Shown one piece after another: positions 1-10,460 of a stretch of DNA of 64,000 bases. Every line of letters starts with the position of its first letter. Position 1 is the stretch's first letter. The position numbers were made by a program, and so were the translations under genes. This DNA is from Rhodoferax sp. (GTDB lineage Bacteria > Pseudomonadota > Gammaproteobacteria > Burkholderiales > Burkholderiaceae_C). The notes beneath the pieces are model-generated. The model was not told the origin of the DNA. It searched no databases and worked only from the letters and a program-made list of their open reading frames with translations. The DNA is taken from NCBI RefSeq assembly GCF_025354435.1, contig NZ_JANXMU010000007.1, positions 107,667 to 171,666 of the forward strand. The letters run 5' to 3'.

Positions 1-1
1 A

Positions 2-499
2 GACGGCATATTGCTGGCCTGCATCGACGCATCCGGCCACGGCAAGCGGGCCCACGCGTTGTCGGTGCTGCTGGCCGACCACCTGCGTGCAACAACCCAC
101 CACGACCTGGCCAGCCTGCTGCACCAACTGCACCAGCGCGCCGTTGGCACCATCGGCGCGGCCATCGCCGTGGCCTATCTGGACCTGGCCCGCAACACGC
201 TGAGCCTGGCCGAGATTGGCAACATCCGCATCCGCTGCATCGGCGCAACGCCCTGGGTGGGCATTTGCCGCGACGGCGTACTGGGTGAACGCTTTTCCAC
301 ACCCGATGTGCAGCATTTCAGCCTGCAAGCCGACGATGTGGTGCTGCTGTTTTCCGATGGCATCCGCGAAGCGATCAGCCACGAGATACGCCCCCGCCTG
401 CACCTGGGTACGGCCCGGCAGATTTCCGAGGCGGTGCTGCGGGTGGGCGGCAAAACCACGGACGATGCCAGCTGCATCGTTGTCAAATGCAAGACGTAG
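2..499 (+). CDS. PP2C/SpoIIE-like serine phosphatase, 3' part
   Basis: The frame is open from base 2 and has no start inside the window, so this is the C-terminal part (165 residues) of a longer protein. It begins with a DASGHG-type motif, followed by an internal IGNIRIR segment, a VVLLFSDGI motif and a final TTDDASCIVVK segment. These are the usual metal-binding blocks of PP2C-like phosphatases of the SpoIIE/RsbU/RsbX type, which dephosphorylate anti-sigma antagonists or related partner-switch proteins. The stop TAG (497-499) overlaps the ATG of the next gene at 487, suggesting translational coupling with the downstream kinase. Family assignment is fairly secure; the partner protein is outside the window or unknown. 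Confidence 0.75.
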   Translation, partial: DGILLACIDASGHGKRAHALSVLLADHLRATTHHDLASLLHQLHQRAVGTIGAAIAVAYLDLARNTLSLAEIGNIRIRCIGATPWVGICRDGVLGERFSTPDVQHFSLQADDVVLLFSDGIREAISHEIRPRLHLGTARQISEAVLRVGGKTTDDASCIVVKCKT

Positions 500-3280
500 C
501 CTGGATCGGCCGCCTCGCACTGCATACCCCCTCCTCGTGCCTGGAGGTGCGGCGCAAGTTGCTGCAGGTGCTGTTGGAGGTGGAGGGCCGCGCAGACAAC
601 GATGTGATGCGCTGCATACCGATGGCGTCCTGCGTGTCCGACATCTGCCGCTAGCTGCTGCAACACGGCCACTTGCCAGCAGTAGAACTGTCGTTCCACC
701 GCGATGGGCACCGTGCATTTGCCACCCTCAGCTGTGTATCCCTCGCCCCGCTGCCCGCTCTACCGCACGGCCTGCTGGGCTTTGCACAGACCAGTGAGTT
801 CTTTGAGTCCCTTGCATCCTTTACGCAGGCCCACGAATACGGCCTACGCCTGCACTTTGCGCTATGGCGCCACTTAAAGCTGTCTGACGTAGCCTCGCTA
901 CGCGCCCTGTTTGTCGAGAAATCGCGCGAAGAACTGTTTGCCGAATCGCAAAAAGCCGCAGCCGATATGCGTCTGCTGGTTGAACAATTGCGCATTGCCA
1001 AAGACGCAGCCGACGCCGCCAGCCAGGCCAAAGGCGACTTTCTGGCCAATATGAGCCACGAAATCCGCACCCCGATGAACGCCATCATCGGCATGTCGCA
1101 CCTGGCACTGAAGACCGAGCTGAACCCGCGCCAACACGACTACGTGCTGAAAATCCGCCAATCGGGCCAGCACCTGCTGGGCATCCTGAACGACATCCTG
1201 GACTTCTCCAAGGTCGAAGCGGGCAAGCTCAGCATTGAACACACGCCGTTCGAACTGGACCAGGTACTGGAGAACGTCGCCAACGTGATTGCGGACAAAG
1301 CCCAGACAAAAAACCTGGAACTGGTGTTTGACCTGCCCGCCCATGTGCCGCAAAGCCTGCTGGGTGACCCGCTGCGCCTGAGCCAGATCTTGATCAACTA
1401 CGCCAACAACGCCATCAAGTTCACCGAAAGTGGCGAAATCGGTGTGGTGGTGAGCATCGCCGAACCCACCAACGAAGCCGACCCAACCACCCACACCTTG
1501 CTGCGGTTTGAGGTACGCGACACCGGCATCGGCCTCAGCCCCGACCAAATCAGCCGCCTGTTCCAAAGCTTCAGCCAGGCCGACACCTCCACCACCCGCC
1601 AGTACGGCGGCACCGGCCTGGGACTAGCGATCAGCAAAAGCCTGGCTGGGCTGATGGGTGGCCAGGTGGGAGTAGATAGCACGCCCGGCCAGGGCTCGCG
1701 CTTCTGGTTCACCGCCCGCCTCGGCCTGGGCGAAAAACGCGACCGCCGCCCGGTGCCCAGCATCGACCTGCGCGGCAGCCGGGTGCTGGTGGTGGACGAC
1801 AACGAAAACGCCAATACCGTGCTGGTAGAAATGCTGGCTGCGCTGAGCTTCAACGTCGCCTCGGTCTCCTCGGGCCAGGCCGCGCTAGAGGCTATTACCG
1901 CCGCCGACATGGCCGGCAATGGCTTCGACATCGCCATGCTGGACTGGCAAATGCCCGGCATGGACGGGTTGGAGCTGGCCCGCCGCATCGCCCAGTTGCC
2001 GCTCTCGCGCCAGCCCAAGCGGGTCATCGTCACAGCCTATGGCCGCGAAGAGGTGCAAGAGGGTGCCAAACGCGTAGGCGTGGAAGACCTGCTGCTCAAA
2101 CCCATCAACGGCTCCGTACTGTTCAACACCATGATGCGCCTGCTGGCGCCAGCAAGCTGCACCCCACATGCACAGGCAGTACAGCGAATCCGGCAGCTCG
2201 GCACTGGACGCGTTGGTGCCCCTGCACGGCGCGCACATCCTGCTGGTAGAAGACAACGCGATCAACCAGCAGGTGGCATGTGAGCTACTGGCGGATGCCG
2301 GTTTCCTGGTGGAGGTGGCCGACAACGGCCAAATCGCGGTGAACATGGTGCGCGCGCGCCCGGCAGACCAGGCCTTTGATGTGGTGCTGATGGATATGCA
2401 AATGCCCGTGATGGACGGCCTGACCGCCACCCGCCTGCTGCGCCAGGACCCGCTCTACCAGTCCATGCCCATCCTGGCCATGACCGCCAACGCCATGCAG
2501 ATCGACCGCAACCGCTGCACCGAGGCCGGCATGAACGGCTTTGTCTCCAAACCCATCGAACCCGATGCCCTGTGGAAGGCCCTGGCCCAGTGGATTCGCC
2601 CACGTGCCGGGCTGGGCACCCGGCCTGTACGGGTGCTCCCAGCCGCCCAGGCCAATGCCCCACAGGCACCGCACTTGCCCACCTTGCTGCACGGCGTACC
2701 AGGGCTGGGCTTGGCGCTGGGCCTGCAGCGGGTCATGGGCAAAGAATCACTCTACCTGGACATGCTGCGCATGTTTGTCGCGGGCCAGGCCAGCACCCCC
2801 CAGCAGATCCGTGCGCTGCTCGTCCAGGGCGATACCGCCACCGCCGAGCGGCTGGCCCACACACTGCGCGGCGTGGCAGGCAACATTGGGGCCAGCGCGT
2901 TACAACAGGCCGCCACCGAGGTCGAACTGGCCCTGCGCACGGGCGACAGCCTGGCCACCATCGATATCCTGCTGCTGCCGCTGCACAGCCAGTTGGCAGC
3001 GCTGTTGGAAGCGCTGCACAACGCCCTCGACAGCCTTGTACCGTTGGTACAAGCCCCCACCGCCATCGGCCCAGGCTTCGCGTCCACCTACCGCCAGTTG
3101 CAAGCTCTGCTGCAAGACGCAGACTCCGATTCGCTCAAGCTGTTGGATCTACACCAGGCAGAATTCAAAATTGCGCTGGGCCCGGCCTATGGCGATGTGG
3201 ACAGCGCCATCCGTAGCTACGACTGCGAGGCGGCGATCCAACTGCTGCAAACCGCCTTGCCACCCGCTTTATTTAAATGA
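487..3280 (+). pseudogene. Hybrid histidine kinase broken by an amber codon and a frameshift
   Basis: Reading from the ATG at 487, an in-frame TAG (652-654) interrupts a frame that otherwise stays open to 2283. The frame then shifts between about 2131 and 2280, and the remainder (second receiver and HPt) continues in another frame to 3280. Reassembled, the order is an N-terminal region of about 150 residues, HisKA (His codon 1057-1059 in MSHEIRTP), HATPase with the GTGLGL box, REC1 ([11 protein letters not shown]), REC2 ([11 protein letters not shown]) and an HPt with LAHTLRG. It is a close paralogue of the intact kinase at 3381. The two lesions suggest a decaying copy. Internal starts at 673 and 2168 could still give a kinase-REC1 piece and a REC2-HPt piece. 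Sequencing error is not excluded. Confidence 0.8.
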
Positions 3281-3380
3281 AATGTGACTCAGCCGCAATG
3301 TACATATGCACAGGTCGCTACAAAATATGCAGCATAGTACCCTTGGATAATTTTCAACCGCCCCCCACACGCTCCACCCC

Positions 3381-6300
3381 ATGCGCACCTGGTTGAACCG
3401 CTGGCAGTTATGGCACAAGTTTGCCCTGCTCGGACTGTTAGGTCTGTTGATGCTGGCCCCACCGGTGTGGCTTTTTGTGCGCGAATCCAGCACCAAAATC
3501 CAGGCCCTGGAACGCGAGAACAAGGGGCTGGAGCCGGTACGCACGGTGCTGGAGGCCGTGACCCTGCTGCAACGGCACCGTACGTTAGCAGCGCGGCTGC
3601 ATAGTGGCGATACCGAGACCCCGGTCTCCATGCTGCTGGCCCGCTCGCAAATCGACGGTGCACTGGCCCAAACCCAGGCTTTGCTGGAGAGCATCAAAAC
3701 CAGCCAGATCGAGCTGCTCTGGAACAAAACTCTGGCCCAATGGAGCTACCTGCAGCTGATTCTGAACACCGAGTCCGCCGAGCCAGCGCTGGTTTTTGAC
3801 ACCCACAGCAACGCCATTGGGCTGCTGCTGAAAATACGCTACCAATTGGTGGACGACTTTGGCTTCAGCCTCGATGCCCAGGCCCCTACCTACCTGCTCG
3901 GGCGGGCCGCCCTGGTCGAATCTCTGGATCTGCTGGAATCGCTCTCGCAGGTCCGCGACAAAATTCTGCTGCTGCAAGCCCAAACCCAGATCTCACCCGA
4001 AGAAAACACCCAACTGGCCACCCTGCTCAGTGGCATCAACGAAGACTTTGACCAGTTGCAAAACACCCTGGACAAAGCCACCCATGACGACCTCGCCCTA
4101 CAAGCCGTGCTTAACCAGCCATTGCTGAACCGCGTGCACTGGCAGCAAATCCACCCCCGCCTGTACCCGAAAACCTTGCACGGCATCCAGCAGGAACGCG
4201 TCAGTGCCGCTGATCTGGAGGTGCTGGACGACATCCTGGCCTCGCAAACCGCTTTCAGCGATGCCGCACTGCGTGCGCTGCAAGAACGGCTCGACACCCG
4301 CCTGGCCACACTGATCCGCACCCAGCACGCCCTGGCCGCCGGGATACTGGCCCTGGCGCTGTTTCTGGTCGGGCTGGCATCGTTAGTGGCCCGCTCCATC
4401 ACCAGGCCCTTGTTACAGGCCGTGGACATTGCCCGCCAGGTGGCCGACGGCACGCTGGCCGCCGAACTGGAAAAGCCCGCGGGCGCACTGACCCACTCGG
4501 GCAACGAAACCGGCCACTTGCTGCAATCCCTCTACGCCATGCACCGCAGCCTGCAGCAAACGCGCGCCGAGCAACTGGTGGGCGAGCAGCAGGTGGCGCA
4601 GGCGCTGCGCGAGCAGCAGGTGATTTTTGAAGCCGTCAGCTTGGGGATTGTGTTTGCCGTGGGCCACACCATCCAGCGCTGTAACTCGGCCATGGAACGC
4701 ATGTTTGGCTATCCGCCGGGCGACCTGGCGGGACGCGGCACCAAAGAACTATTCCGCAACGCCGCCGACCTGGCCGCCATCGGGCACAGGGTCAATCCGG
4801 CCATGCGCGAATCCGGCTTCTTCTCTAGCGACGTTGAGCTGTGCCGCAAGGACGGTAGCGCCCTGTGGGTGCACACCTACGGCCGGGCGATTGACGCGCA
4901 TGACCTGCGACTGGGCGTGGTGTGGGTGTACGAAGACATTTCCGAGCAACGCGCCGACGCCGAAGAACTGCGCCAGGCCAAGGATGCCGCCGAACAGGCC
5001 AGCAAGGCCAAAAGCGACTTCCTGGCGAACATGAGCCACGAAATCCGCACGCCCATGAATGCCATCATCGGCATGTCGCACCTGGCGCTGAAGACCGAAC
5101 TCAACCCCCGCCAGCGCGACTACGTCAGCAAAATCCGCCAATCGGGCCAGCACCTGCTGGGCATCCTGAACGATATTCTGGACTTCTCCAAGGTCGAAGC
5201 GGGCAAGCTGGCGATCGAGCACACCGCATTTGACCTGGAAGAGGTGTTGGCCAACGTAGTCAACGTGGTGGCCGACAAAACCCAGGCCAAAAACCTGGAA
5301 CTGGTATGCGACCTGCCCGCCCAAGTGCCCCTGCAGCTGGTGGGCGACCCGTTGCGGCTGGGCCAGATCCTCATCAACTACACCACCAACGCCATCAAGT
5401 TCACCGAGCACGGCGAAATCCACATCACCGTGCGCCTGCAAGCCCAAACCGAGGGCGGAGTGGTGCTGCGCTTTGCCGTGCGCGACACCGGTATCGGCCT
5501 GACGCAAGAGCAAATCGGCCGCCTGTTCCAAAGCTTCAGCCAAGCCGACACCTCCACCACCCGCCAGTACGGCGGCACGGGCCTGGGCCTGGCGATCAGC
5601 AAAAACCTGGCCGCGCTGATGGGCGGCGAAGTGGGCGTGGAAAGCACCCTGGGCGAGGGCTCCACCTTCTGGTTTACCGCGCAACTCGGTCTGGGCGAGC
5701 GCCGCGCCCGGCCGCAGTTGCCCGGCAGCGGCACGCTGCGTGGGCGGCGCGTGCTGGTGGTGGACGACAACGATTCCGCCGCCACGGTACTGGTCGACAT
5801 GCTGGAGGAAATGGGCTTCGCGGTGGAGGCCGTGTCCAGCGGGGCCCAGGCAATTGCTGCCGTGCAAGCCCAGGCCGCCAACGCCACACCTTTCGAGGTG
5901 GTAATGATGGACTGGCAAATGCCCGGCATGGACGGGCTGGAGGCCATCCACCAACTGCGCGCACTACAACTGCAGCCGGCACCGCACACTGTGCTGGTCA
6001 CCGCCTATGGGCGCGAGGAAGTGCTGCAAAACGCCCACGCCGCCGATGTGTCCGACGTGCTGCTCAAACCCGTGGGCGCATCGCTGCTGTTCGACACCAT
6101 GGTCAACGCACTGGGCCACGCCCGCACCCAGGACCGGCGCGCCCGCGCGCCCGGCGTGAGCGCTGCCATGGCGGCTCTGGCCCCGGTGCGCGGCGCACAC
6201 ATCCTGCTGGTGGAAGACAACGACCTGAACCAGCAAGTCGCCTCCGAGCTGCTGCAAGACGCAGGCTTCACCGTGGACATTGCCGACAACGGCCTGATCG

Positions 6301-7190
6301 CCGTAGCCATGGTCGGCCAGGCCACCTACGATTTGGTACTGATGGACATGCAAATGCCGGTGATGGACGGCGTAGCGGCCACCAAAGAAATTCGCGAAAC
6401 CGGCCTGTACCCCGGCCTGCCCATCGTCGCCATGACCGCCAACGCCATGCAAAGCGACCGCGACCGCTGCCTGGCCGCGGGCATGAACAGCTTCGTGGCC
6501 AAACCCATAGAACCCGACGACCTGTGGCGCGCACTGGCCCAGTGGATCCGCCCCCGCGCCGGACTGGGCGAACCCAGCCTCCCGCCCACAGCGCCTGCGC
6601 CGGTGGACACCATCGACATTCCACAGGGCATTGCCGGGCTGGACACTGCGCTGGGCCTGAAGCGGGTGATGGGCAAGCAGTCGCTGTATCTGAGCATGCT
6701 GCGCAAATTTGCCATCGGCCAGGCACTGGCCACCCAGCACATCGCCGAAGCACTGCAAGCCGCCGACAGCGCCACCGCCGAGCGCCTGGCCCACACCCTC
6801 AAGGGCGTGGCGGGCAACATCGGTGCCAGCAGCCTGCAGCACGCCGCCGGTTTGCTGGAAGCCGCCCTGCACACCCAGCAGCCCTGCGACGCGCTGCTGG
6901 AGCCCGTGCACACCCAACTGGCCGCGCTGGTGGCCGCGTTGCAAGCCGCCCTGCCCGCGCCCGCCGCGCTGGCCGAGATCGACCAGGCGCAACTGGCCCC
7001 GGTGCTGGCCCAGCTGCGCAGCCTGTTGGCCGAAGACGATTCCGATGCCTCCGAGCTTTTCCAGCAGCACGGCAGCCTGCTGCAGGCCGCACTGGGTCCC
7101 GCCCACGCCGCAGTGGCTAGCGCCATGGGCGATTACGACTTTGAAGCCGCGCTCAAGGCGCTCAATGCCGCCGTGCCTGCCGCTGCCTGA
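3381..7190 (+). CDS. Hybrid sensor histidine kinase, PAS-HisKA-HATPase-REC-REC-HPt
   Basis: This 1269-residue membrane sensor kinase has a first membrane segment at residues 14-32, a long periplasmic region, and a second membrane segment near 316-337 followed by HAMP. A PAS domain spans about 415-525. The HisKA has its phospho-acceptor His at 553 (MSHEIRTP), followed by HATPase, REC1 (Asp844), REC2 (Asp989) and a C-terminal HPt with His1138 (LAHTLKG). All phosphorelay residues are present, so an internal His-Asp-His relay is expected. No DNA-binding output domain or dedicated response regulator is adjacent, so the final acceptor is unknown. The gene lies 100 bp downstream of its damaged paralogue and ends 7 bp before the convergent radical SAM gene. 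Confidence 0.92.
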   Translation: MRTWLNRWQLWHKFALLGLLGLLMLAPPVWLFVRESSTKIQALERENKGLEPVRTVLEAVTLLQRHRTLAARLHSGDTETPVSMLLARSQIDGALAQTQALLESIKTSQIELLWNKTLAQWSYLQLILNTESAEPALVFDTHSNAIGLLLKIRYQLVDDFGFSLDAQAPTYLLGRAALVESLDLLESLSQVRDKILLLQAQTQISPEENTQLATLLSGINEDFDQLQNTLDKATHDDLALQAVLNQPLLNRVHWQQIHPRLYPKTLHGIQQERVSAADLEVLDDILASQTAFSDAALRALQERLDTRLATLIRTQHALAAGILALALFLVGLASLVARSITRPLLQAVDIARQVADGTLAAELEKPAGALTHSGNETGHLLQSLYAMHRSLQQTRAEQLVGEQQVAQALREQQVIFEAVSLGIVFAVGHTIQRCNSAMERMFGYPPGDLAGRGTKELFRNAADLAAIGHRVNPAMRESGFFSSDVELCRKDGSALWVHTYGRAIDAHDLRLGVVWVYEDISEQRADAEELRQAKDAAEQASKAKSDFLANMSHEIRTPMNAIIGMSHLALKTELNPRQRDYVSKIRQSGQHLLGILNDILDFSKVEAGKLAIEHTAFDLEEVLANVVNVVADKTQAKNLELVCDLPAQVPLQLVGDPLRLGQILINYTTNAIKFTEHGEIHITVRLQAQTEGGVVLRFAVRDTGIGLTQEQIGRLFQSFSQADTSTTRQYGGTGLGLAISKNLAALMGGEVGVESTLGEGSTFWFTAQLGLGERRARPQLPGSGTLRGRRVLVVDDNDSAATVLVDMLEEMGFAVEAVSSGAQAIAAVQAQAANATPFEVVMMDWQMPGMDGLEAIHQLRALQLQPAPHTVLVTAYGREEVLQNAHAADVSDVLLKPVGASLLFDTMVNALGHARTQDRRARAPGVSAAMAALAPVRGAHILLVEDNDLNQQVASELLQDAGFTVDIADNGLIAVAMVGQATYDLVLMDMQMPVMDGVAATKEIRETGLYPGLPIVAMTANAMQSDRDRCLAAGMNSFVAKPIEPDDLWRALAQWIRPRAGLGEPSLPPTAPAPVDTIDIPQGIAGLDTALGLKRVMGKQSLYLSMLRKFAIGQALATQHIAEALQAADSATAERLAHTLKGVAGNIGASSLQHAAGLLEAALHTQQPCDALLEPVHTQLAALVAALQAALPAPAALAEIDQAQLAPVLAQLRSLLAEDDSDASELFQQHGSLLQAALGPAHAAVASAMGDYDFEAALKALNAAVPAAA

Positions 7191-7197
7191 CGCGTCT

Positions 7198-8280
7198 CTA
7201 AAACAAACTCTCCTGGCCCGACAACAAGCCGGGCCGGAACTGCCCCGCGTCCAGCGCCACCCGTTCGCGGTTCAGGCCCAGCTTGGCGCAGGTTGTGTGG
7301 AAGCGCTGGCGCAGCAGGTCGGCCCACAGGCCGCTGCCCTTCATGCGGGTGGCGAAGTCGGCGTTGTAGTCTTTGCCACCGCGCATGTCCTGGATGCGGG
7401 CCATCACCCGGTCGGCGCGCTGCGGGTAGTGCAGCTGCAGCCACTGGCGAAACAGCGGGGCCACCTCCCAGGGCAGGCGCAGCACGGTGTAGAAGGCGGT
7501 GCGGGCACCGGCCTCATAGGCGGCAGCCAGCACCTGCTCCATGTCATCGTTGATGAACGGAATCTGCGGCCCCACGCTCACGCCCACCGGCACACCGGCA
7601 TCGGCCAGGGCACGCACGGTGCGCAGGCGACGGTACGGTGCGGCGGCGCGTGGCTCCAGCGTGCGGGCCAGGGCGGCATCCAGCGTAGTGATGGTCACGT
7701 ACACCACCGCCAGATTCCGCGCGGCCATGGGGGCCAGCAGGTCCAGGTCGCGCTCCACCCCGCTGCCCTTGGTCACCAGCGCCAGCGGGTGGTGGCAGCG
7801 ATGGGCCACGGCAATCGCGCTGCGGGTCAGGCGCAGCTCGCGCTCGATGGGCTGGTAGCCGTCGGTCACCGTGCCCAGGGCCAGCATCTGTGGCACATAG
7901 CTGCGGGCGGCGAGTTCGCGGGCCAGCACCTCGGCCAGGTTGCGCTTGGCGATGATCTTGGTTTCAAAGTCCAACCCCGGCGACATATTCAAATAGCTGT
8001 GCGTGGGCCGGGCGTAGCAATAGATGCAACCGTGTTCGCAGCCGCGGTAGGGGTTCAGGCCGTAGTCGAAGTAAATGTCGGGCGAGTCGTTGCGGGTGAT
8101 GGCGCTGTGCGCGTCTTCAAAAATGACCTGCGTGGCCAGGGGCAGGCGCGGCTCGGTGCCTTCCAGCGTGCCCCAGCCGTCGTCGAACGCGGCCCGCTCC
8201 TCGCTGCTGAAGCGGTGCGCCAGGTGCGTGGCCGTGCCCCGGCCTTTGATGGCGGTGATGGGGACCACAGCGTCTGTCAC
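7198..8280 (-). CDS. PA0069-family radical SAM protein
   Basis: The 360-residue protein carries the cluster motif CxxxCxxC in GCEHGCIYCY near residue 81, which binds the 4Fe-4S cluster used to cleave S-adenosylmethionine. The surrounding segment (YFDYGLNPYRGCEHGC) and the KGSGVERDLDLL region match the PA0069/SplB-like group of radical SAM proteins, whose substrate is not established. Length is normal for that group. It is transcribed convergently with the hybrid kinase (7 bp between stops) and follows prpE on the same strand after a 135 bp gap that contains a dispersed repeat. It is probably a cytosolic enzyme. Confidence 0.85.
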   Translation of the reverse strand: MTDAVVPITAIKGRGTATHLAHRFSSEERAAFDDGWGTLEGTEPRLPLATQVIFEDAHSAITRNDSPDIYFDYGLNPYRGCEHGCIYCYARPTHSYLNMSPGLDFETKIIAKRNLAEVLARELAARSYVPQMLALGTVTDGYQPIERELRLTRSAIAVAHRCHHPLALVTKGSGVERDLDLLAPMAARNLAVVYVTITTLDAALARTLEPRAAAPYRRLRTVRALADAGVPVGVSVGPQIPFINDDMEQVLAAAYEAGARTAFYTVLRLPWEVAPLFRQWLQLHYPQRADRVMARIQDMRGGKDYNADFATRMKGSGLWADLLRQRFHTTCAKLGLNRERVALDAGQFRPGLLSGQESLF

Positions 8281-8313
8281 GCCTGCCCCCAGAACATAGG
8301 AAAATATTTAAAC

Positions 8314-8373
8314 AAAATAGGCCTATAGCGTATATTCCGTCTACGCTACATGCTATATTTTCAATAGCATTTT
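8314..8373. repeat. Two-hairpin palindromic repeat, copy 1
   Basis: This lies in the gap between prpE and the radical SAM gene. Arms TAGCGTA (8326-8332) and TACGCTA (8342-8348) form one stem; TGCTAT (8351-8356) and ATAGCA (8364-8369) form the second. The same two-stem layout recurs elsewhere in this window. The flanks are strongly AT-rich. Confidence 0.8.
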
Positions 8374-8415
8374 ATGGAATAATTAACTGAATATATATAC
8401 AGTATATTCCAGTGC

Positions 8416-10341
8416 CTACTTGCCCGCAACCAGCTCCTTGATCTGCTGCAGGGCCGCCGGGTCGTCCATGGTGGTCAGGTCGCCAGGGTCGCGGCCTTCG
8501 CACACGGCTTGCACGGCGCGGCGCAGCAGTTTTCCGCTGCGGGTTTTAGGCAACAGGTTCACAAAGGTCACGCGGGCGGGCCGGGCCACGGCACCCAGGT
8601 CTTTGTCGACCATGCGCATCACCTCGGCTTCGAGCTGGGCGCGGGCGGCCTCATCGGTCAGCAGGCTGGCATCTTTGACCACGGCAAAGGCCATGGCCAC
8701 CTGGCCTTTGAGCGCATCGGCCACGCCCACCACGGCCACCTCGGAAATATTCGGATGGGCCGCAATGCTCTCCTCGATCTCGCGGGTGCCCAAGCGATGC
8801 CCGGCCACGTTGATCACGTCGTCGGTACGGCCCAGGATGAAGAAATAGCCGTCGGCATCACGCACGCCCCAGTCGAAGGTGCTGTAGACCGTTCTGCCGG
8901 GCACGCTGGACCAGTAGGTTTGCACAAAGCGCGCATCGTCGCGCCACACAGTTTGCAGGCAGCCGGGGGGCAGCGGGCCAACGATTGCGACCACGCCCTT
9001 TTGGTTGGGGCCGGTGAGTTCTTCGCCGGTGGCATCGTCCAGCAGCTTGACGTTGTAGCCGTATACCGCCTTGCCCGGCGAGCCGAACTTGGTGGGGGCC
9101 GACTCCACGCCGTTGCACAGCGCCAGGATGGGCCAGCCGGTTTCGGTCTGCCAGTAGTTGTCGATGATGGGCTTGCCCAGGGCCTGGTGGATCCAGGTGG
9201 CGGTAGGCTCGTCCAGCGGCTCCCCGGCCAGGAACAACGCGCGCAGGCTGGACAGGTCGTACTTCGCCATCAGTGCCGGGTCTTGCTTCTTGAGCACCCG
9301 CACGGCGGTGGGCGCGCTGAACATCACCGTCACCTGGTACTTCTCCACCAGGCTCCACCAGATGCCGCCGTCGGGCCGGGTCGGCAGGCCCTCGTACAGG
9401 ATGGTGGCCATGCCGCCGATCAGCGGGCCGTAGATGATGTAGCTGTGGCCCACCACCCAGCCGATGTCGCTGGTGCAAAAGAAGGTTTCGCCGGGCTTGC
9501 CGCCGTAGATGTGCGGCAGGCTGGCGGCTAGCGCCACGGCGTAGCCGCCGGTGTCGCGCTGCACGCCCTTGGGTTTGCCGGTGGTGCCGCTGGTGTACAG
9601 GGTGTAGCTGGTGTGCGTGGCATCGACCCAGGCGCAGGGCACCACCACGTCCATATGTTTGAGCCGCTCTGTGCCCCACAGATGGTCACGACCCGCTACC
9701 AACTCCATAGCAACCAGGCCGCGATCCACCAGCAGCACGGCGCGGGGTTTGTGGGCGGACAGGCGGATGGCTTCGTCCAGCAGCGGCTTGTAGGCCACGG
9801 CTTTGCCGCCGCGCGAACCGGCATCGGCGCTGATGACCACCACCGGCTCGGCATCTTCGATGCGCGAGGCCAGCGCGCCCGAGGCAAAGCCGCCAAACAC
9901 CACCGAGTGGATGGCCCCGATGCGGGCACAGGCCAGCATGGCAAACGCGGCCTCGGCCACCATGGGCATGTAGACCAGCACGCGGTCGCCCTTGGCCACA
10001 CCCAGACCCAGTAGCACGGCGGCCATGCGCTGGACTTCAGCGTGTAACTGGCGAAAGCTATAAACGGTTTCTTCGCCCGTCTCGGTGGACACAAAAATCA
10101 GCGCCCGCTGGTCGGCCCGGTCTATGAGGTGCCGGTCTACCGCGTTGTGGCACAGGTTGGTGGTGCCGCCGACAAACCATTTGGCAAACGGCGGGTGGCT
10201 GTAGTCGCACACCTGCTGGGGCCGCGTGTGCCAGTCGATCAGCTTGGCCTGCTCGCCCCAAAAGGCATCGCGCTCGGTAAGGGAGCGCTGGTAAAAATCA
10301 GCGTAAGTGGTGGGGGCGACCATGGATATCTCCGGTGTCAT
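8416..10341 (-). CDS. prpE: Propionyl-CoA synthetase
   Basis: This 641-residue AMP-forming acyl-CoA synthetase activates propionate with ATP and CoA to propionyl-CoA. Visible marks are an N-terminal TTYADFYQRS/FWGEQ region typical of PrpE, the P-loop-like TSGTTGKPKG, the WWS motif, YWQTETGWP, the FDWGVRDADG/LGRTDDVIN hinge, and the C-terminal KTRSGKLLRR containing the lysine that is acetylated in this family. Length and motifs fit PrpE better than acetyl-CoA synthetase. It is divergent from bktB, with a perfect palindrome in the 119 bp between them, so the two genes are probably co-regulated: propionyl-CoA made here is a natural substrate of that ketothiolase. Confidence 0.93.
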   Translation of the reverse strand: MTPEISMVAPTTYADFYQRSLTERDAFWGEQAKLIDWHTRPQQVCDYSHPPFAKWFVGGTTNLCHNAVDRHLIDRADQRALIFVSTETGEETVYSFRQLHAEVQRMAAVLLGLGVAKGDRVLVYMPMVAEAAFAMLACARIGAIHSVVFGGFASGALASRIEDAEPVVVISADAGSRGGKAVAYKPLLDEAIRLSAHKPRAVLLVDRGLVAMELVAGRDHLWGTERLKHMDVVVPCAWVDATHTSYTLYTSGTTGKPKGVQRDTGGYAVALAASLPHIYGGKPGETFFCTSDIGWVVGHSYIIYGPLIGGMATILYEGLPTRPDGGIWWSLVEKYQVTVMFSAPTAVRVLKKQDPALMAKYDLSSLRALFLAGEPLDEPTATWIHQALGKPIIDNYWQTETGWPILALCNGVESAPTKFGSPGKAVYGYNVKLLDDATGEELTGPNQKGVVAIVGPLPPGCLQTVWRDDARFVQTYWSSVPGRTVYSTFDWGVRDADGYFFILGRTDDVINVAGHRLGTREIEESIAAHPNISEVAVVGVADALKGQVAMAFAVVKDASLLTDEAARAQLEAEVMRMVDKDLGAVARPARVTFVNLLPKTRSGKLLRRAVQAVCEGRDPGDLTTMDDPAALQQIKELVAGK

Positions 10342-10360
10342 TCGTTGTTATGAAATTTGC

Positions 10361-10376
10361 ATTCATAATTATGAAT
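10361..10376. promoter_or_regulatory. Perfect palindrome between prpE and bktB
   Basis: ATTCATAATTATGAAT is a perfect 16 bp palindrome in the divergent prpE-bktB promoter region, 19 bp from the prpE start and 84 bp from the bktB start. Its size and symmetry fit an operator for a dimeric regulator (for example TetR/AcrR type). No regulator gene is adjacent, so the identity of the binding protein is an open inference. Confidence 0.5.
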
Positions 10377-10460
10377 ACGGAACTGGCTGGAAACTGACTT
10401 TTAGCGTCCCTACCCCGGCCCCCTCCGTTCCCTTTTTTTCACTTTTCTCAAGGAATCTCC

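Noticed and set aside
652..654. Genetic-code reassignment or selenocysteine/pyrrolysine-type recoding of TAG
   Set aside because: TAG terminates several intact genes in the window (7198-7200, 8416-8418, 12206-12208), and no recoding machinery is visible; mutation or sequence error is simpler.
9690..9725. Possible further repeat copy inside prpE around a CCATAGCAAC segment
   Set aside because: Only a few bases match and the encoded residues look normal for acyl-CoA synthetases, so there is no evidence of an insertion.
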